Shown here: one piece after another, positions 24,800 to 35,414 of the stretch
How the letters are laid out: each line of letters begins with the position of its first letter
Numbering within the stretch: the stretch's first letter is position 1
NCBI GenBank assembly: GCA_020846875.1
Contig: JADLDB010000060.1
Location: forward strand, 47,946-111,945
DNA: 64,000 nt
Direction of reading: 5' to 3'
DNA from: Myxococcales bacterium
GTDB taxonomy: Bacteria > Myxococcota > Myxococcia > Myxococcales > Myxococcaceae
The notes under the pieces: generated by a model
Seen by the model: only the letters and a program-made list of their open reading frames with translations
What the model was told of the DNA's origin: nothing
Databases searched by the model: none
Made by a program: the position numbers and the translations under genes

Positions 24800-25284
24800 A
24801 GAAGATCTCGTCGGATTCGCCCGTCCCCCAGGCCGCCCCCACCCCCGAGAAGGTCGTCCTCTACGTCGAGGACGAGGCGTCCAACTGGGAGGTCACCGAG
24901 CTGCGCCTGCGCAACCGCTTCAAGCTCGTCTGGGCGAAGAGCGCCGAGGAGGCCTGCGCCGCCGTCCGCCAGTTCGGCGGGAAGTTCCACGCGGTGTTGA
25001 TGGACCTTCAGTTGAAGGGCTCTCCCCTGGACGGCCTGCAGCTCACCCGGCTGTGCCGCGGGAAGGCCGCCGGCTTCGAGGTGCCCGCCTTCGCGAAGGA
25101 GCTCCCCCCGGTGGACTGCCCCATCTTCTTCGTCACCGCCTTCGGTGCCCTCCACTCGCCCGAGAAGATGGACGAGGCCGGCGGAGATGCCTACGTCCCC
25201 AAGCCCGTGGACTTCGTGAAGCTGTCCAACCTGCTCGCCACGACCGCCGCGAAGAAGGTGCTCGCCTCGCTGAAGACGAGCTGA
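24796..25284 (+). CDS. Single-domain response regulator
   Basis: The 162-residue receiver protein has an acidic pair in VVLYVEDEAS, the phospho-acceptor Asp in VLMDLQLKG, the Thr of FFVTAFG and the Lys of YVPKPVDF. There is no output domain. An insertion between beta3 and beta4 (LCRGKAAGFEVPAFAKELPP) makes it longer than CheY. ATG 24796 overlaps the kinase stop (ATGA), so it is the likely phosphorelay partner of that kinase. Confidence 0.85.
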   Translation: MKKISSDSPVPQAAPTPEKVVLYVEDEASNWEVTELRLRNRFKLVWAKSAEEACAAVRQFGGKFHAVLMDLQLKGSPLDGLQLTRLCRGKAAGFEVPAFAKELPPVDCPIFFVTAFGALHSPEKMDEAGGDAYVPKPVDFVKLSNLLATTAAKKVLASLKTS

Positions 25285-25292
25285 GGAGCGCT

Positions 25293-25877
25293 TCAGGGCA
25301 GGCGGCCCAGGCGCACCTTCACCGTCTTCCCGCTCTCCACCTCGCCCTGGAATGGCGCCTCCGGGGCCGCCCCCTTCGCCGCCGCCTGGAAGACCTGCAC
25401 CACCACCGGTGAGAGATCCGGCGAGGTGTCCGTCACCTCGAAGGTCATCCCTTCCGAGACCGGGTGCGGGTGCGCCAGCTCGATGAGGAGCGCCACCGAC
25501 AGGCCCGCCTCGCCCACCCGAGGATCTTCCCGCAGCGACAGCTTCGTCTCCTTCGCCGTCACCGCGATCGCCGCGCCCGAGATGGACAGCTTGAGCGTCT
25601 TCGCCGCCATCGACGCGAGCCGCTCCTTCAGCGCCGTCACCTCCGCGCCCTGGAGCAGCCCGTCCCCGTTCGCGTCCGCCGCCTGGCGCAGCACCGTGCA
25701 GCGATCGCCGGAGTCGACGTCCATGACCAGCAGCCCCGTCACCGTCGTCTTCGTCAGGGTGAAGGTCAGCTTCTTGTGGAAGCCCTGCGGGTGCGCGTGC
25801 GCCAAGGACGCCGCGAGCAGCAGCGCCAGCGTCGCCCCTCTCCCCAGGGTGAGAGGGTGCTGATTACTCGGGATCAC
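25293..25877 (-). CDS. Small exported protein with an EF-hand-like loop
   Basis: The 194-residue protein has a signal peptide (GATLALLLAASLAHAHP). Its start overlaps the end of the upstream PHP-domain gene by 14 bases. After the cleavage site the protein is beta-rich, with an EF-hand-like calcium loop DANGDGLLQGAE near residue 70. The terminal half resembles a small beta-sandwich (TFEVTDTSPDLSPVVVQVF). It is the last gene of the phosphatase/porin/PHP unit. The function is unknown. Confidence 0.65.
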   Translation of the reverse strand: MIPSNQHPLTLGRGATLALLLAASLAHAHPQGFHKKLTFTLTKTTVTGLLVMDVDSGDRCTVLRQAADANGDGLLQGAEVTALKERLASMAAKTLKLSISGAAIAVTAKETKLSLREDPRVGEAGLSVALLIELAHPHPVSEGMTFEVTDTSPDLSPVVVQVFQAAAKGAAPEAPFQGEVESGKTVKVRLGRLP

Positions 25878-28800
25878 TGTGGAAGGCGTGGAACAGCTTC
25901 CGCAGATCCGGCATCGATCGCGGGGTGAACGGCTGATCGTTCGACACCGGCAGCACCCGCTTCACCGGCTTCAGGCTCTGCTTGCGCGTCCGGTCCACCC
26001 AGATCGGGTTGGTGACCGCGTACGGCGTCACCCGCTGCGCCTGCTGCGGCTTGTACTTGCCGTGCTTGTTCCCGAAGCCGAAGGAGCCGCCGATCACCCC
26101 CACCGCGTCGCTGATCTCCAGCGAGGGGAACTCGTACGGCGTGTGCACCGGCCACATGTCGCGATCGCCCGACACCTCCAGCACCAGGAAGCTGCCGTCG
26201 GGGATGTTGGTGTAGCGCTTGGTCAGGTTGAGCCGCTCCGGCTCCGTCGTGTCCGGCACGGGGATCACGTCCAGCACCTCGGGGCTGTCCCCTTGATCCT
26301 TCCCGCCCCGCCGCACCACCACCCGCTTCACGTCGATCCACGGCGCCGCCTTCACCACGATCTTCACGTCGATCGCCCCGTCGCTCGCCACCACCGTGCG
26401 ACCCAGGCCCAGCCCGTTCACCTCGAAGGTCTCGATGATCGGCCCGTTGGTCGGGTAGGCGTCGCTCGCCCGCAGCGCGTCGAACACCGCCGCCTCGTCC
26501 AGCCCGCGCATCGAGCCGTTCGAGGAAGGCCCCGCGTGGATGTACGTGCGCGGCAGCCCGGCCTCGGCCTTGGCCCCGTGCGAGTCCGAGTTGCCGGTGG
26601 CGGTGATGTGCCGCCCCTGCTTGAGCATGGTGAACCAGTCGTCGAGAGCGCCCGGGTACGCCGGCTGCTTGAGGTAGCGCGTGGGCTGGCCGGGGTCCTC
26701 CACCTTCGCCAACTCCATCAGCACCTCGCCCACCGCCGGAATGCACTCCTCGGTGGTGGGGCCACCCGGCGGACAGTCGGGGATCGTCGGCTCCGGCCCC
26801 TCCGGCGGCGTGGCGGGGATGCGGTAGCTGAACATGATGTCGAAGCGCTTCCCGTTGAAGATCTCCATCGCGTCGAACTCCATGGAGAAGTTCGACGGGT
26901 GGTACGGCGACGGCGTGCCGTCGGGCTGCGGCGAGGTGTCCAGCGAGATCGACGAGGTAGGAGGGATCGGCTCCCCCACGTAGGTGCCGTAGTTGAACGC
27001 GTTCAAGTACCCGAGGATCGTGTCCCGCGGGTGGTTCACCTGGACGATCGTCTTCTGAGGATCCGCCCCCAGGCCGCGCAGTTGGGCGAACAGCTCCCCC
27101 GGCGGCCGGAAGAACCAGCGGAAGCTGCCGTGCTGCACCGGCCCGGGCTGCAGCACCAGCGGGAAGGCGTTGATGTGGCCCATCTCGAGGGTGGTCAGCT
27201 CCAGGCCCACCACGCTGCGCACCCACTCGTTCAGTTGGAGCGCGTCGATCACCGGCCGGTAGTCGGCCACGTAGTTGTGATCCGTGGAGGACAGGAAGTC
27301 CACGCCTTCCACCGCGTAGCTGGTGACGCGATCGGTGAGCGCCATGTCCGAGTCCACGCTCTTCACCGAGTGCACGTGGAAGTCGGCGCTGATCCAGTCG
27401 TCCGTCTTGAGCGCGTGCGTCAGCGTGAAGCCCACGTCCGTCGTCTTCCCCGCGGCGATGGTGACGGTCTGGCTCGGCAGGTCGTACTCGATGCCCCGCG
27501 AAGCGTAGACGGTGTAGGTCCCCGGCTTGAGCGCCTGCCCTGCCACGCCGTGCGCCGCGAAGAAGGAGCGCTCCAGGTAGCGTCGCGTGTCCGCGTCCCC
27601 CGCCTCATCCTTTCGGAGATCGGACGCGCGGATCCGCTCGCCCACCTTGAGATCATAGAGGAAGCGCCGCGGCGGCTTCGAGCCGTCGTCGTTCTCGTAC
27701 ACGGACTCCACCATGATCTTCGCCGGCACCTCGCGGCCCGCCTCGTCGCGCACCACGACCAGCAGGGTGCCCGGCTTCTCCATGCGCAGGTCGATGCGGC
27801 CGCTCTCGCCCTCGCCCACCGCCACCAGCTCCTCGCTCTTCGCCACGGCGCGGATCTTGTCCACCGCGTAGGCGCGGAACTTCCCCGGCTGCACCGGCGC
27901 GCGCCAGGTGCCGTTGGCGTTGGTGGTGGCCTGCGAGACGTACAGCCCGGCCTCGTCCTGGATCACCACGCTGACGCCACCCAGCGGGGCGCCCGTCGTC
28001 TCGCGCACCGTGCCCGACAGCCAGCCATACGGCGTCTTGTCGCGCAGCACGTATTCCTTGCCGTTGGGGCGCGCGATGGTGTCCTTCAGCTCGAAGACGA
28101 TCTGCTGCACGCTGGCCACGTCACCGGAGCCGACCGCGAGGTAGGCGGTGTAGCTGTAGCTGCCGCCCGGCGGCAGGGTGGCGGGGGCCTTCGCCCAGAA
28201 GCTGCCGAGGAAGGACGAAGACGCGATGGGGATCAGCATCGAGTCCTTCTTCGCCGTCGGGTACTCGGGCTTGTCGTCGAGGTAGGTGCCGTCGGGGTTG
28301 CGGCCGATCGCCAGCGCGTAGCTGACGCCGTCACCTTCCGTCGTCCACATCTGCGTCACCTCGCCCGGCAGCGCGCTGAGGCCCGCGGGGCGTTTGTAGA
28401 CGGTGTCCTCCAGGTGGTAGCGCATGTCGAAGCCCGCCTGCCCGGGGACGAAGAGGCGTTGGCCTTCACCCAGCAGCGTCACGAAGCCGAAGGGCACCGC
28501 CAGGCCCCACGCCGCGTCCGTGGAGGTGGGGTTCTTCACCGTGGTGACGATCTTCAGGTACTGCTTGCCCGGCTCGAGGATGTAGTCGCAGGTGTAGTCG
28601 AGCTTCTGCTTGGGATCGACGACGTCGGTCAGCGCCTTGATCAACGAGAGGAAGTTCCCGCTGGTGCCCGACACGCGGATGATCGCCGGCCCGCCGTCGC
28701 CGCCGTCCTTGAGCACCTCCACCTTCGACGGCTCGATGGCGGTGAGGAAGAAGGCCGGGAACATCTCGGTGAAGTAGTCGTTGCCCTTCGGCGCCTCGGC

Positions 28801-29061
28801 CCCGCTGCCCTGGGTGCCGCGCACCAGGTCCACGTCGATCAGCGAGCCTCCGAAGCTGCCAAAGCCGCGCGAGGTGCCCACGTCCTGGACGATGGCGTGG
28901 ACGATCCCGTTGCTGATCTTGTAGTCGCCCACCTCGGCCAGCGCGCGCTTGCCGCCGATGAGCTCGGCGCGGCTCCTCACCTGCGAGGCGTGCGCCGGCG
29001 CCGTCGTCTTCGAGCACGAGGCCAGGGCGCCCGCGAGGAACAACACGCTGACTGCTCTCAT
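25864..29061 (-). CDS. Large lipoprotein with PHP-type (CehA/McbA-like) metallohydrolase domain
   Basis: The 1065-residue lipoprotein has signal VLFLAGALASC. The first half (to about 540) is beta-rich with carboxypeptidase-regulatory-like modules (GWLSGTVRETTGAPLGGVSV; GTLLVVVRDEAG). The second half is a PHP-fold hydrolase: ADFHVHSVKS (HxH near 560), FLSSTDHNY, a QVNHPRD strand, and GNSDSHG late, all metal-ligand type. This matches the CehA/McbA family of exported metallophosphoesterase-like proteins. ATG 29061 follows the porin stop by five bases. Together with a phosphatase and a phosphate-type porin it probably acts in extracellular phosphoester use; this is inferred from context. Confidence 0.75.
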   Translation of the reverse strand: MRAVSVLFLAGALASCSKTTAPAHASQVRSRAELIGGKRALAEVGDYKISNGIVHAIVQDVGTSRGFGSFGGSLIDVDLVRGTQGSGAEAPKGNDYFTEMFPAFFLTAIEPSKVEVLKDGGDGGPAIIRVSGTSGNFLSLIKALTDVVDPKQKLDYTCDYILEPGKQYLKIVTTVKNPTSTDAAWGLAVPFGFVTLLGEGQRLFVPGQAGFDMRYHLEDTVYKRPAGLSALPGEVTQMWTTEGDGVSYALAIGRNPDGTYLDDKPEYPTAKKDSMLIPIASSSFLGSFWAKAPATLPPGGSYSYTAYLAVGSGDVASVQQIVFELKDTIARPNGKEYVLRDKTPYGWLSGTVRETTGAPLGGVSVVIQDEAGLYVSQATTNANGTWRAPVQPGKFRAYAVDKIRAVAKSEELVAVGEGESGRIDLRMEKPGTLLVVVRDEAGREVPAKIMVESVYENDDGSKPPRRFLYDLKVGERIRASDLRKDEAGDADTRRYLERSFFAAHGVAGQALKPGTYTVYASRGIEYDLPSQTVTIAAGKTTDVGFTLTHALKTDDWISADFHVHSVKSVDSDMALTDRVTSYAVEGVDFLSSTDHNYVADYRPVIDALQLNEWVRSVVGLELTTLEMGHINAFPLVLQPGPVQHGSFRWFFRPPGELFAQLRGLGADPQKTIVQVNHPRDTILGYLNAFNYGTYVGEPIPPTSSISLDTSPQPDGTPSPYHPSNFSMEFDAMEIFNGKRFDIMFSYRIPATPPEGPEPTIPDCPPGGPTTEECIPAVGEVLMELAKVEDPGQPTRYLKQPAYPGALDDWFTMLKQGRHITATGNSDSHGAKAEAGLPRTYIHAGPSSNGSMRGLDEAAVFDALRASDAYPTNGPIIETFEVNGLGLGRTVVASDGAIDVKIVVKAAPWIDVKRVVVRRGGKDQGDSPEVLDVIPVPDTTEPERLNLTKRYTNIPDGSFLVLEVSGDRDMWPVHTPYEFPSLEISDAVGVIGGSFGFGNKHGKYKPQQAQRVTPYAVTNPIWVDRTRKQSLKPVKRVLPVSNDQPFTPRSMPDLRKLFHAFHSDPE

Positions 29062-29066
29062 GGGGA

Positions 29067-30359
29067 TCACCACACCGCGTGGAGCATCAGGTCCACGCTG
29101 TCATTGGGGTACGAGACCAGGCCCTCTTCACCCCGGTGCGTGTATTGAACCAGAACGCGGAAGGGCAGTTCAAACGGGCGCCAGGCCACCATCGCGGCGA
29201 GCTCGAGGAGCTGATCGTCCGGCTGGGCCGATGACGGCTCGTACCAGGCCACCCGCGCGGCGCCTTCCAGGCCCGTCTTCTCGTGGAAGTAGCGCAGCTG
29301 CCCCATCACGCCCATCGCCGCCTCGGGGGACAGGCCCGCGTAGTTGAAGCTGGAGTTCTTCCCCAGGAAGGCCACCAGCCCCGAGAAGCCGTAGCCGTGC
29401 GCCTCGAGATCCGCGCCGTAGCCCACCTGCGTGGTGTACAGCCGGTTCGGGCGGGTGCCCTCTGCGCGCACGTTGTAGTACCCGTTGAGGCCGAGGGTTA
29501 CCCACTCGCCGTAGTCCACCTCGACGCGCGCCACCGGCATCGGCGAGTTGTTGTCGTTGAACAGCACGTTCTGCCCGTTGCCGTTGAAGACGCCGACGCC
29601 GTAGCGGAAGCCGAAGGCGCCGCCCAGCCGCCGCGAGAAGAGATTCACCCCGATCTGCCGATCGAGCGCGAGCGCCCTGGTCGGGTAGGCCTCGGGAGGC
29701 GCCAGGCCGCCGGCCAGCACCGAGCGGCTGACGAAGGGGATCGCGCCGTCGGACAGCAGCATCTCCGCGTAGTACGGCGGGCGGAACTGGCCGGCGCGGA
29801 CGACGAAGCCCCTGCACACCTCGTACTGCACCCACGCGTCCCGCAAGGAGACGATGCGCGTGCCGTTGAGCGGATCGTTCGGATCGGGCAGCGGCGCGGA
29901 CAGCTCCACCGACGCGTACGCCGTGACGTCGTCGATGGGCCGGAACTCGGCGCTCAAGCGGAAGTCGGCCACGCGGAAGCCGCCGTTGCCGCCCACCAAC
30001 TGCTCGTCCTGAAAGGGGAAGGTGTAGAAGACGCCCAGGCGCGCGAAGCCCGAGAAGCTGAGCCGCTGCCACCAGGGAAGTCTGGACGCCTCGGTCAGCG
30101 CGCCGATCGCCGGCTGGCGGCCGGAGCGATCGACGTACTGCGTGGTGGGATCGCTGCTCTCCGGCTTCGCTGGCGCCGCCACCTCAGGCTTCGGCTCGGG
30201 GGCGGGTGTCACCGGCTGTGCGGGCTTGGTCGGCTCGCCGGTGAGCGCCGGGGCCTTCTCAGCGGTGGGCGCGGGCGTCTCGGTGGGGGCCGGCGCGGGC
30301 GTGGGCTCTGCGCCCGCCTGGGCGAGCGCGATGGTGAGGACGACGGCGAGTGACTGCAT
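29067..30359 (-). CDS. Phosphate-selective porin O/P-like outer-membrane protein
   Basis: The 430-residue protein has a signal peptide (AVVLTIALAQAGA), a Pro/Ala/Glu linker (residues about 18-75) and then a beta-barrel with aromatic-ended strands: FSGFARLGVFYTFPF, VTAYASVELSAP, GFVVRAGQFRPP, LVQYTHRGEE and the terminal VDLMLHAVW. The segment layout (RAGQFRPPYYAEM, then SRSVLAGGL) fits the OprP/OprO porin family of phosphate or pyrophosphate channels. It lies between the phosphatase and PHP genes in one transcription unit. Confidence 0.7.
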   Translation of the reverse strand: MQSLAVVLTIALAQAGAEPTPAPAPTETPAPTAEKAPALTGEPTKPAQPVTPAPEPKPEVAAPAKPESSDPTTQYVDRSGRQPAIGALTEASRLPWWQRLSFSGFARLGVFYTFPFQDEQLVGGNGGFRVADFRLSAEFRPIDDVTAYASVELSAPLPDPNDPLNGTRIVSLRDAWVQYEVCRGFVVRAGQFRPPYYAEMLLSDGAIPFVSRSVLAGGLAPPEAYPTRALALDRQIGVNLFSRRLGGAFGFRYGVGVFNGNGQNVLFNDNNSPMPVARVEVDYGEWVTLGLNGYYNVRAEGTRPNRLYTTQVGYGADLEAHGYGFSGLVAFLGKNSSFNYAGLSPEAAMGVMGQLRYFHEKTGLEGAARVAWYEPSSAQPDDQLLELAAMVAWRPFELPFRVLVQYTHRGEEGLVSYPNDSVDLMLHAVW

Positions 30360-30395
30360 GGTTCCCCTCGTTCTGTTGGACTGCGGGTACGGCTT

Positions 30396-31916
30396 TCAGC
30401 GGAAGACAGCGTCGATCGCGTGGCCTTCGGCCCCGGCGGGCGTGGGCACGCCCATCAGCCGCGACAGGGTGGGCGCGACGTCGATGGCCTGCGCGTCTGC
30501 GGCCTGGCCCTTCTTCACTCCGGCGCCCCACACCACCAGCGGCACCGCGCGATCGTACAGCCAGGGCGACGAGTGGCCCGTCTTGTCCCAGCGCCCGTAC
30601 GTCCAGTACGGCTTCGTCACTACGATCAGATCCGGCGAGCGCCCTTCCACCAGGCCCCGCCGGTACAGCGCGCCCAGCCCGTCTTCCGGGAGCTGCCAGG
30701 ACGCCAACAGCTCGAGCACCCCCGGCTCGGCCAGGGCGATCGCGCGCAGCTTGTCGAAGGCCTTCACCGCCTTCGCCTTCTGCGCGGGGTGGAAGCTGTA
30801 GCCCGGCGTCTTGTACCCGGCGAACCAGTCGGCCTTGCCCAAAGAGGCGTCCAGCTCCGCTTCCAGCTTCGCCAGCAGGCCCTTCGCGTCGAAGTGGCCA
30901 GCGTCGAGGCCGCGCGCCTGCGCCACCTCGGGCACCGGCGCCACGCCGTGATCCGAGGTGAAGACGACCACGTATCTCCCCTTGCCCACCTGCGCGTCGA
31001 GGGCGGTGAGGAGGCGGCCCAGCTCGCGATCGACGTGGAGGAACTCGTTGAGGCCTTCCGGTGAGTCGGGGCCGAACTCGTGGCCGATGCGATCGTGCCC
31101 CGAGAAGCTGATGGTGAGGAGATCCGGCACCTCGTCCTTCCCCAGCTCCAGCGCCCTCACCGCGTCCAGCGCGAGATCGATCTCCGCGGTGTCCAGGAGC
31201 GGTTGGAGCTCCGGGCGCTCGGCGAACGGCTCGCTGTCACCCTGGCGGCTGGCCTTCGGCAGCTCGGGGGCCTTGCCGGTGACGCCGCCCCCCGGCAGGC
31301 CCCAGGCGAAGGTGCCGGCCAGCACCAGCTTCGCCAGCTTCTCGTTGACGCCCTTCGTCCACACCGGCAGCTCCTTCGCGTAGAAGCTGCTGGTGGTGAA
31401 GAAGGGCTTGTCGACGTCGAGCCACACCGCCGTGCCCGCGTGGCCTGCGGTGAGAATGGCGGAGCGATCCTTCGCGGAGATGCTCACCGCCTTCGCGGCG
31501 TCGTGGTGGCCCCTCACCGTGTCGGCCAGGGTGGGGACCTTCAGCCACCTTGGCGAGGTGCCGTCGCGCGGCCGGGGATCGCGCCCCAGCACCGTGTGGC
31601 TGGGATCCTCCGTCGACAGGCATGGCTTGCCGGTGGCGCCGTCGATCCAGTCGTTGGCGGCGATGCCGTGGATGCGCCCATACGCCCCGGTGACCAGCGT
31701 GGCGTGCCCGACCGAGGTGATGGTGGGCGCGGCCTCGTAGCGCAGCTCGTGGAAGGTCGTCCCTTCGTGTGTCATCCGCTCGAGACCGCCGGTCGCCTGC
31801 GGCAGCCGCGCGCGGAAGGCCTCCGCAGAGAGCTGATCGACGATGATCATCACGCCGAGGCGCGGACGCTCCGCAGCGAACGCAGCCCCCGACAGCAGCA
31901 CCACCAGCAACGTCAT
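30396..31916 (-). CDS. Exported alkaline phosphatase-superfamily enzyme
   Basis: The 506-residue protein has a signal peptide (TLLVVLLSGAAFAAE). It shows the type I phosphodiesterase/PafA-like pattern: MIIVDQLSA (first metal Asp), the TITSVGHATLVTG nucleophile Thr motif, SFSGHDRIGHEFGPDS (metal Asp/His), and FTSDHGVAPVPE near residue 320. It should hydrolyse phosphomonoesters or diesters in the periplasm. ATG 31916 starts the signal peptide; longer in-frame starts do not. It is first in a unit with a phosphate-type porin and a PHP lipoprotein, with a Pho-box-like site 45 bases upstream. Confidence 0.85.
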   Translation of the reverse strand: MTLLVVLLSGAAFAAERPRLGVMIIVDQLSAEAFRARLPQATGGLERMTHEGTTFHELRYEAAPTITSVGHATLVTGAYGRIHGIAANDWIDGATGKPCLSTEDPSHTVLGRDPRPRDGTSPRWLKVPTLADTVRGHHDAAKAVSISAKDRSAILTAGHAGTAVWLDVDKPFFTTSSFYAKELPVWTKGVNEKLAKLVLAGTFAWGLPGGGVTGKAPELPKASRQGDSEPFAERPELQPLLDTAEIDLALDAVRALELGKDEVPDLLTISFSGHDRIGHEFGPDSPEGLNEFLHVDRELGRLLTALDAQVGKGRYVVVFTSDHGVAPVPEVAQARGLDAGHFDAKGLLAKLEAELDASLGKADWFAGYKTPGYSFHPAQKAKAVKAFDKLRAIALAEPGVLELLASWQLPEDGLGALYRRGLVEGRSPDLIVVTKPYWTYGRWDKTGHSSPWLYDRAVPLVVWGAGVKKGQAADAQAIDVAPTLSRLMGVPTPAGAEGHAIDAVFR

Positions 31917-31960
31917 GCGCAGCACGGACGGGGCTTCTACCCGGGCAGCCTCCGGCTGTC

Positions 31961-31978
31961 GTGACTTTGCGGTGACAG
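31961..31978 (-). promoter_or_regulatory. Pho-box-like site
   Basis: On the minus strand CTGTCAC, four bases, AAGTCAC reproduces the 7-4-7 direct-repeat structure of PhoB binding sites (E. coli type CTGTCAT-N4-TTGTCAC). It lies 45 bases upstream of the phosphatase start. The flanks also make it part of an imperfect inverted repeat (CTGTC...GACAG), so another regulator is possible. Confidence 0.45.
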
Positions 31979-32055
31979 GACCACACCTCGCCACAGGCCT
32001 GCCGGCGAGGCGGGACCATGAGACTGGGCTGTGCGTCAGGCCGCCAGCGCCACCA

Positions 32056-32169
32056 CTGGCCGGAAAGCACTGCGACGGCGGGCCGTGCGTGGTCGATCAC
32101 CTGGCCCCGCCCAGCGGCTCGCTCTTCGTCAACGACTCCGGCAACCGGGTGATCCGGCGCACCTGCTGA
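32056..32169 (+). pseudogene. C-terminal remnant of an NHL-repeat-like protein
   Basis: A 37-codon stretch reads GGPCVVDHLAPPSGSLFVND followed by SGNRVIRRTC and a stop. GSLFVNDSGNRVIRR is close to the NHL beta-propeller consensus (LYVADSGNHRIRR). Upstream the frame is filler overlapping the phosphatase start region. It appears to be the tail of a lost gene. The rest of the 31917-32283 gap holds only the Pho-box-like site and nothing else recognisable. Confidence 0.4.
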
Positions 32170-32283
32170 CGAGCAAGTCCGTCTCCCGAGGCGAGGGAGG
32201 CTGGACGCCCGGCTTCGGGCCACGCGCCTGGCAAGGGAGCGAGACGGCCGACCCACCGGTTTGGCGCGAGACCGCTTGCCGGC

Positions 32284-33948
32284 TCACCCGGACCGGCGCC
32301 GGAGCAACCGAGCCACGAGGCCTCGCGCCTGCGGCACTCCGAGGGCGATCGCCGCCGCGCCGTAGAGGACGCAGAAGAGCGTCAGCAGCCCGAGGCTCAC
32401 CGGGAAGATCGTCAGCGCCGGCGGCGCGAGGACAGCGCCACCCCACTCCGCCGAGGCGCCGGTGGAGGCCCCGTACGTCGCCGTCAGCCACGCCTTCGCG
32501 CCCAGCGTCCCCGCGCCTGCCACCAGCGCCGCCACGCCCACTCTGAGCAATTGCGGCGCCACGCCCGGAACGCCGCCCAGCTCCTTCGCGAGCGCCCGCT
32601 TGAGCAGCTCCATCTCCAGCCACGCCGTGACGCCAGTGGTGACGGTGATGAAGACGGCGCCCAGGTGCTGCGGCAGGCCGAGCTGCCCGGGGAGGATCCG
32701 CACCGCGTAGTACCCGAGCGCCACCCCCAGCCCCACCCGCAGCGCGGCGAACTTGAGCGGCGTCCGCGTGTCCCTGAGCGCGTAGAAGGCCGAGCTGTAC
32801 AGCCGCCCGCTGGTCTGCGCCCACAGCGCCACGCCCGAGCCGATCAAGATGTACCAGGTGAAGCGCGAGTCGGCCGCGGTGAAGGCCCCGGACTCGAGCA
32901 GCGCCCCGGAGATCAGATCCCCCGCCGCCAGGAACCCCACCGCCGAGGGCACCACGAAGAAGGCGAGCCGCTCGAGGCCGGCCTGGAGCCGCTCCTTCAG
33001 CGCCGCCGCCCGCTCGTCGTGCGACTTCACCGCGTCCTCGCTCATCGCCGGCAGCTCGGCCGCGCTGATCGCCATCCCGAAGAGGCTGATAGGCAAGAGC
33101 GCGATCGTCTGCGCGTAGGACAGCGCCGCCACCGCCCGCTCGGAGATGAGGGACGCATACGCGGTGTCCACCCACGCGCTCACCTGCACCACCCCGCGCG
33201 CCGCCACCGCCGGCAGGAAGCCCGTCACCACCGCGCGCACCGAGGGCAGGGACAGCGTCGGCCTGGGGGACAAGCGCCCCAGCAGGCGGAGGACGTTCGG
33301 CACCTGCACCAGGAACTGCGCCACGCTGCCTGCCACGTTGCCCCACGCCGCCCACCGGACCAGCGTCTCGCGTGCCTCGCCGCGGAAGGCGATCAACGCC
33401 GCGATGATGCAGCCGTTCCACACCACCGGCGCCGCGTACGAGAGGAAGAACTTGCGGTGGCTGTTGAGGATCCCCAGGCACCACGCCGACAGCACCAGCA
33501 CCCCGGTGCCGGGGAAGATCAGCCTCACCAGGGCGACGGTCAACTCGCGGGAGCGGCCCTCGTAGCCGGGGGCGATCACGTCGACGAGCAGCGGCGCCGC
33601 CACCACGCCCACCAGCACCAGGCCCGACACCAGCACCGCGAGCAGGCCGAACACCGCGCCTGCCACCGCGCGCGCGCCCTCCTCGTCCTTCTTCGCGCGC
33701 AGCCCCGCGAACACCGGGATGAAGGACGCGGACAGCACGCCTTCCCCCAGCAGGTTCTGCAGCACGTTGGGGATCCGCGTCGCCGCCGCGTAGGCCGCCG
33801 CCTCCACCCCGTTGCCCAGGTAGTGGGCGAACAACTTCTGCCGGGCGAGGCCCACCAGCCGCGACAGGAGGATCCCCGCGGCCACGAAGACCGCCCCGCG
33901 TCCACTCCTGCCCGCGCTCTGCGTGTCCGTCGGCACTCGCTCGAGCAC
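32284..33948 (-). CDS. murJ: Lipid II flippase MurJ
   Basis: The 554-residue integral membrane protein of the MurJ/MviN family flips lipid II for peptidoglycan synthesis. It shows the family opening SRLVGLARQKLFAHYLG, then AYAAATRIPNVLQNLLGEG and SASFIPVFAGL, and later SERAVAALSYAQTIALLPIS then LFGMAISAAELPAMSE. There are about 14 hydrophobic segments, the usual number. The GTG 33948 start is a choice among GTG codons without a clear ribosome binding site; GTG 33936 would also keep TM1 intact. It is divergent from the NtrC-type regulator (73-base gap). Confidence 0.9.
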   Translation of the reverse strand: MLERVPTDTQSAGRSGRGAVFVAAGILLSRLVGLARQKLFAHYLGNGVEAAAYAAATRIPNVLQNLLGEGVLSASFIPVFAGLRAKKDEEGARAVAGAVFGLLAVLVSGLVLVGVVAAPLLVDVIAPGYEGRSRELTVALVRLIFPGTGVLVLSAWCLGILNSHRKFFLSYAAPVVWNGCIIAALIAFRGEARETLVRWAAWGNVAGSVAQFLVQVPNVLRLLGRLSPRPTLSLPSVRAVVTGFLPAVAARGVVQVSAWVDTAYASLISERAVAALSYAQTIALLPISLFGMAISAAELPAMSEDAVKSHDERAAALKERLQAGLERLAFFVVPSAVGFLAAGDLISGALLESGAFTAADSRFTWYILIGSGVALWAQTSGRLYSSAFYALRDTRTPLKFAALRVGLGVALGYYAVRILPGQLGLPQHLGAVFITVTTGVTAWLEMELLKRALAKELGGVPGVAPQLLRVGVAALVAGAGTLGAKAWLTATYGASTGASAEWGGAVLAPPALTIFPVSLGLLTLFCVLYGAAAIALGVPQARGLVARLLRRRSG

Positions 33949-34021
33949 TGTATGCGACCGCTGTGCCGAGTCGAGCCGGCGTCCTTGACCTGACACCCCC
34001 GACCGGCCAAACACCGAAGCC

Positions 34022-35413
<1,392 letters not shown>

Positions 35414-35414
35414 G

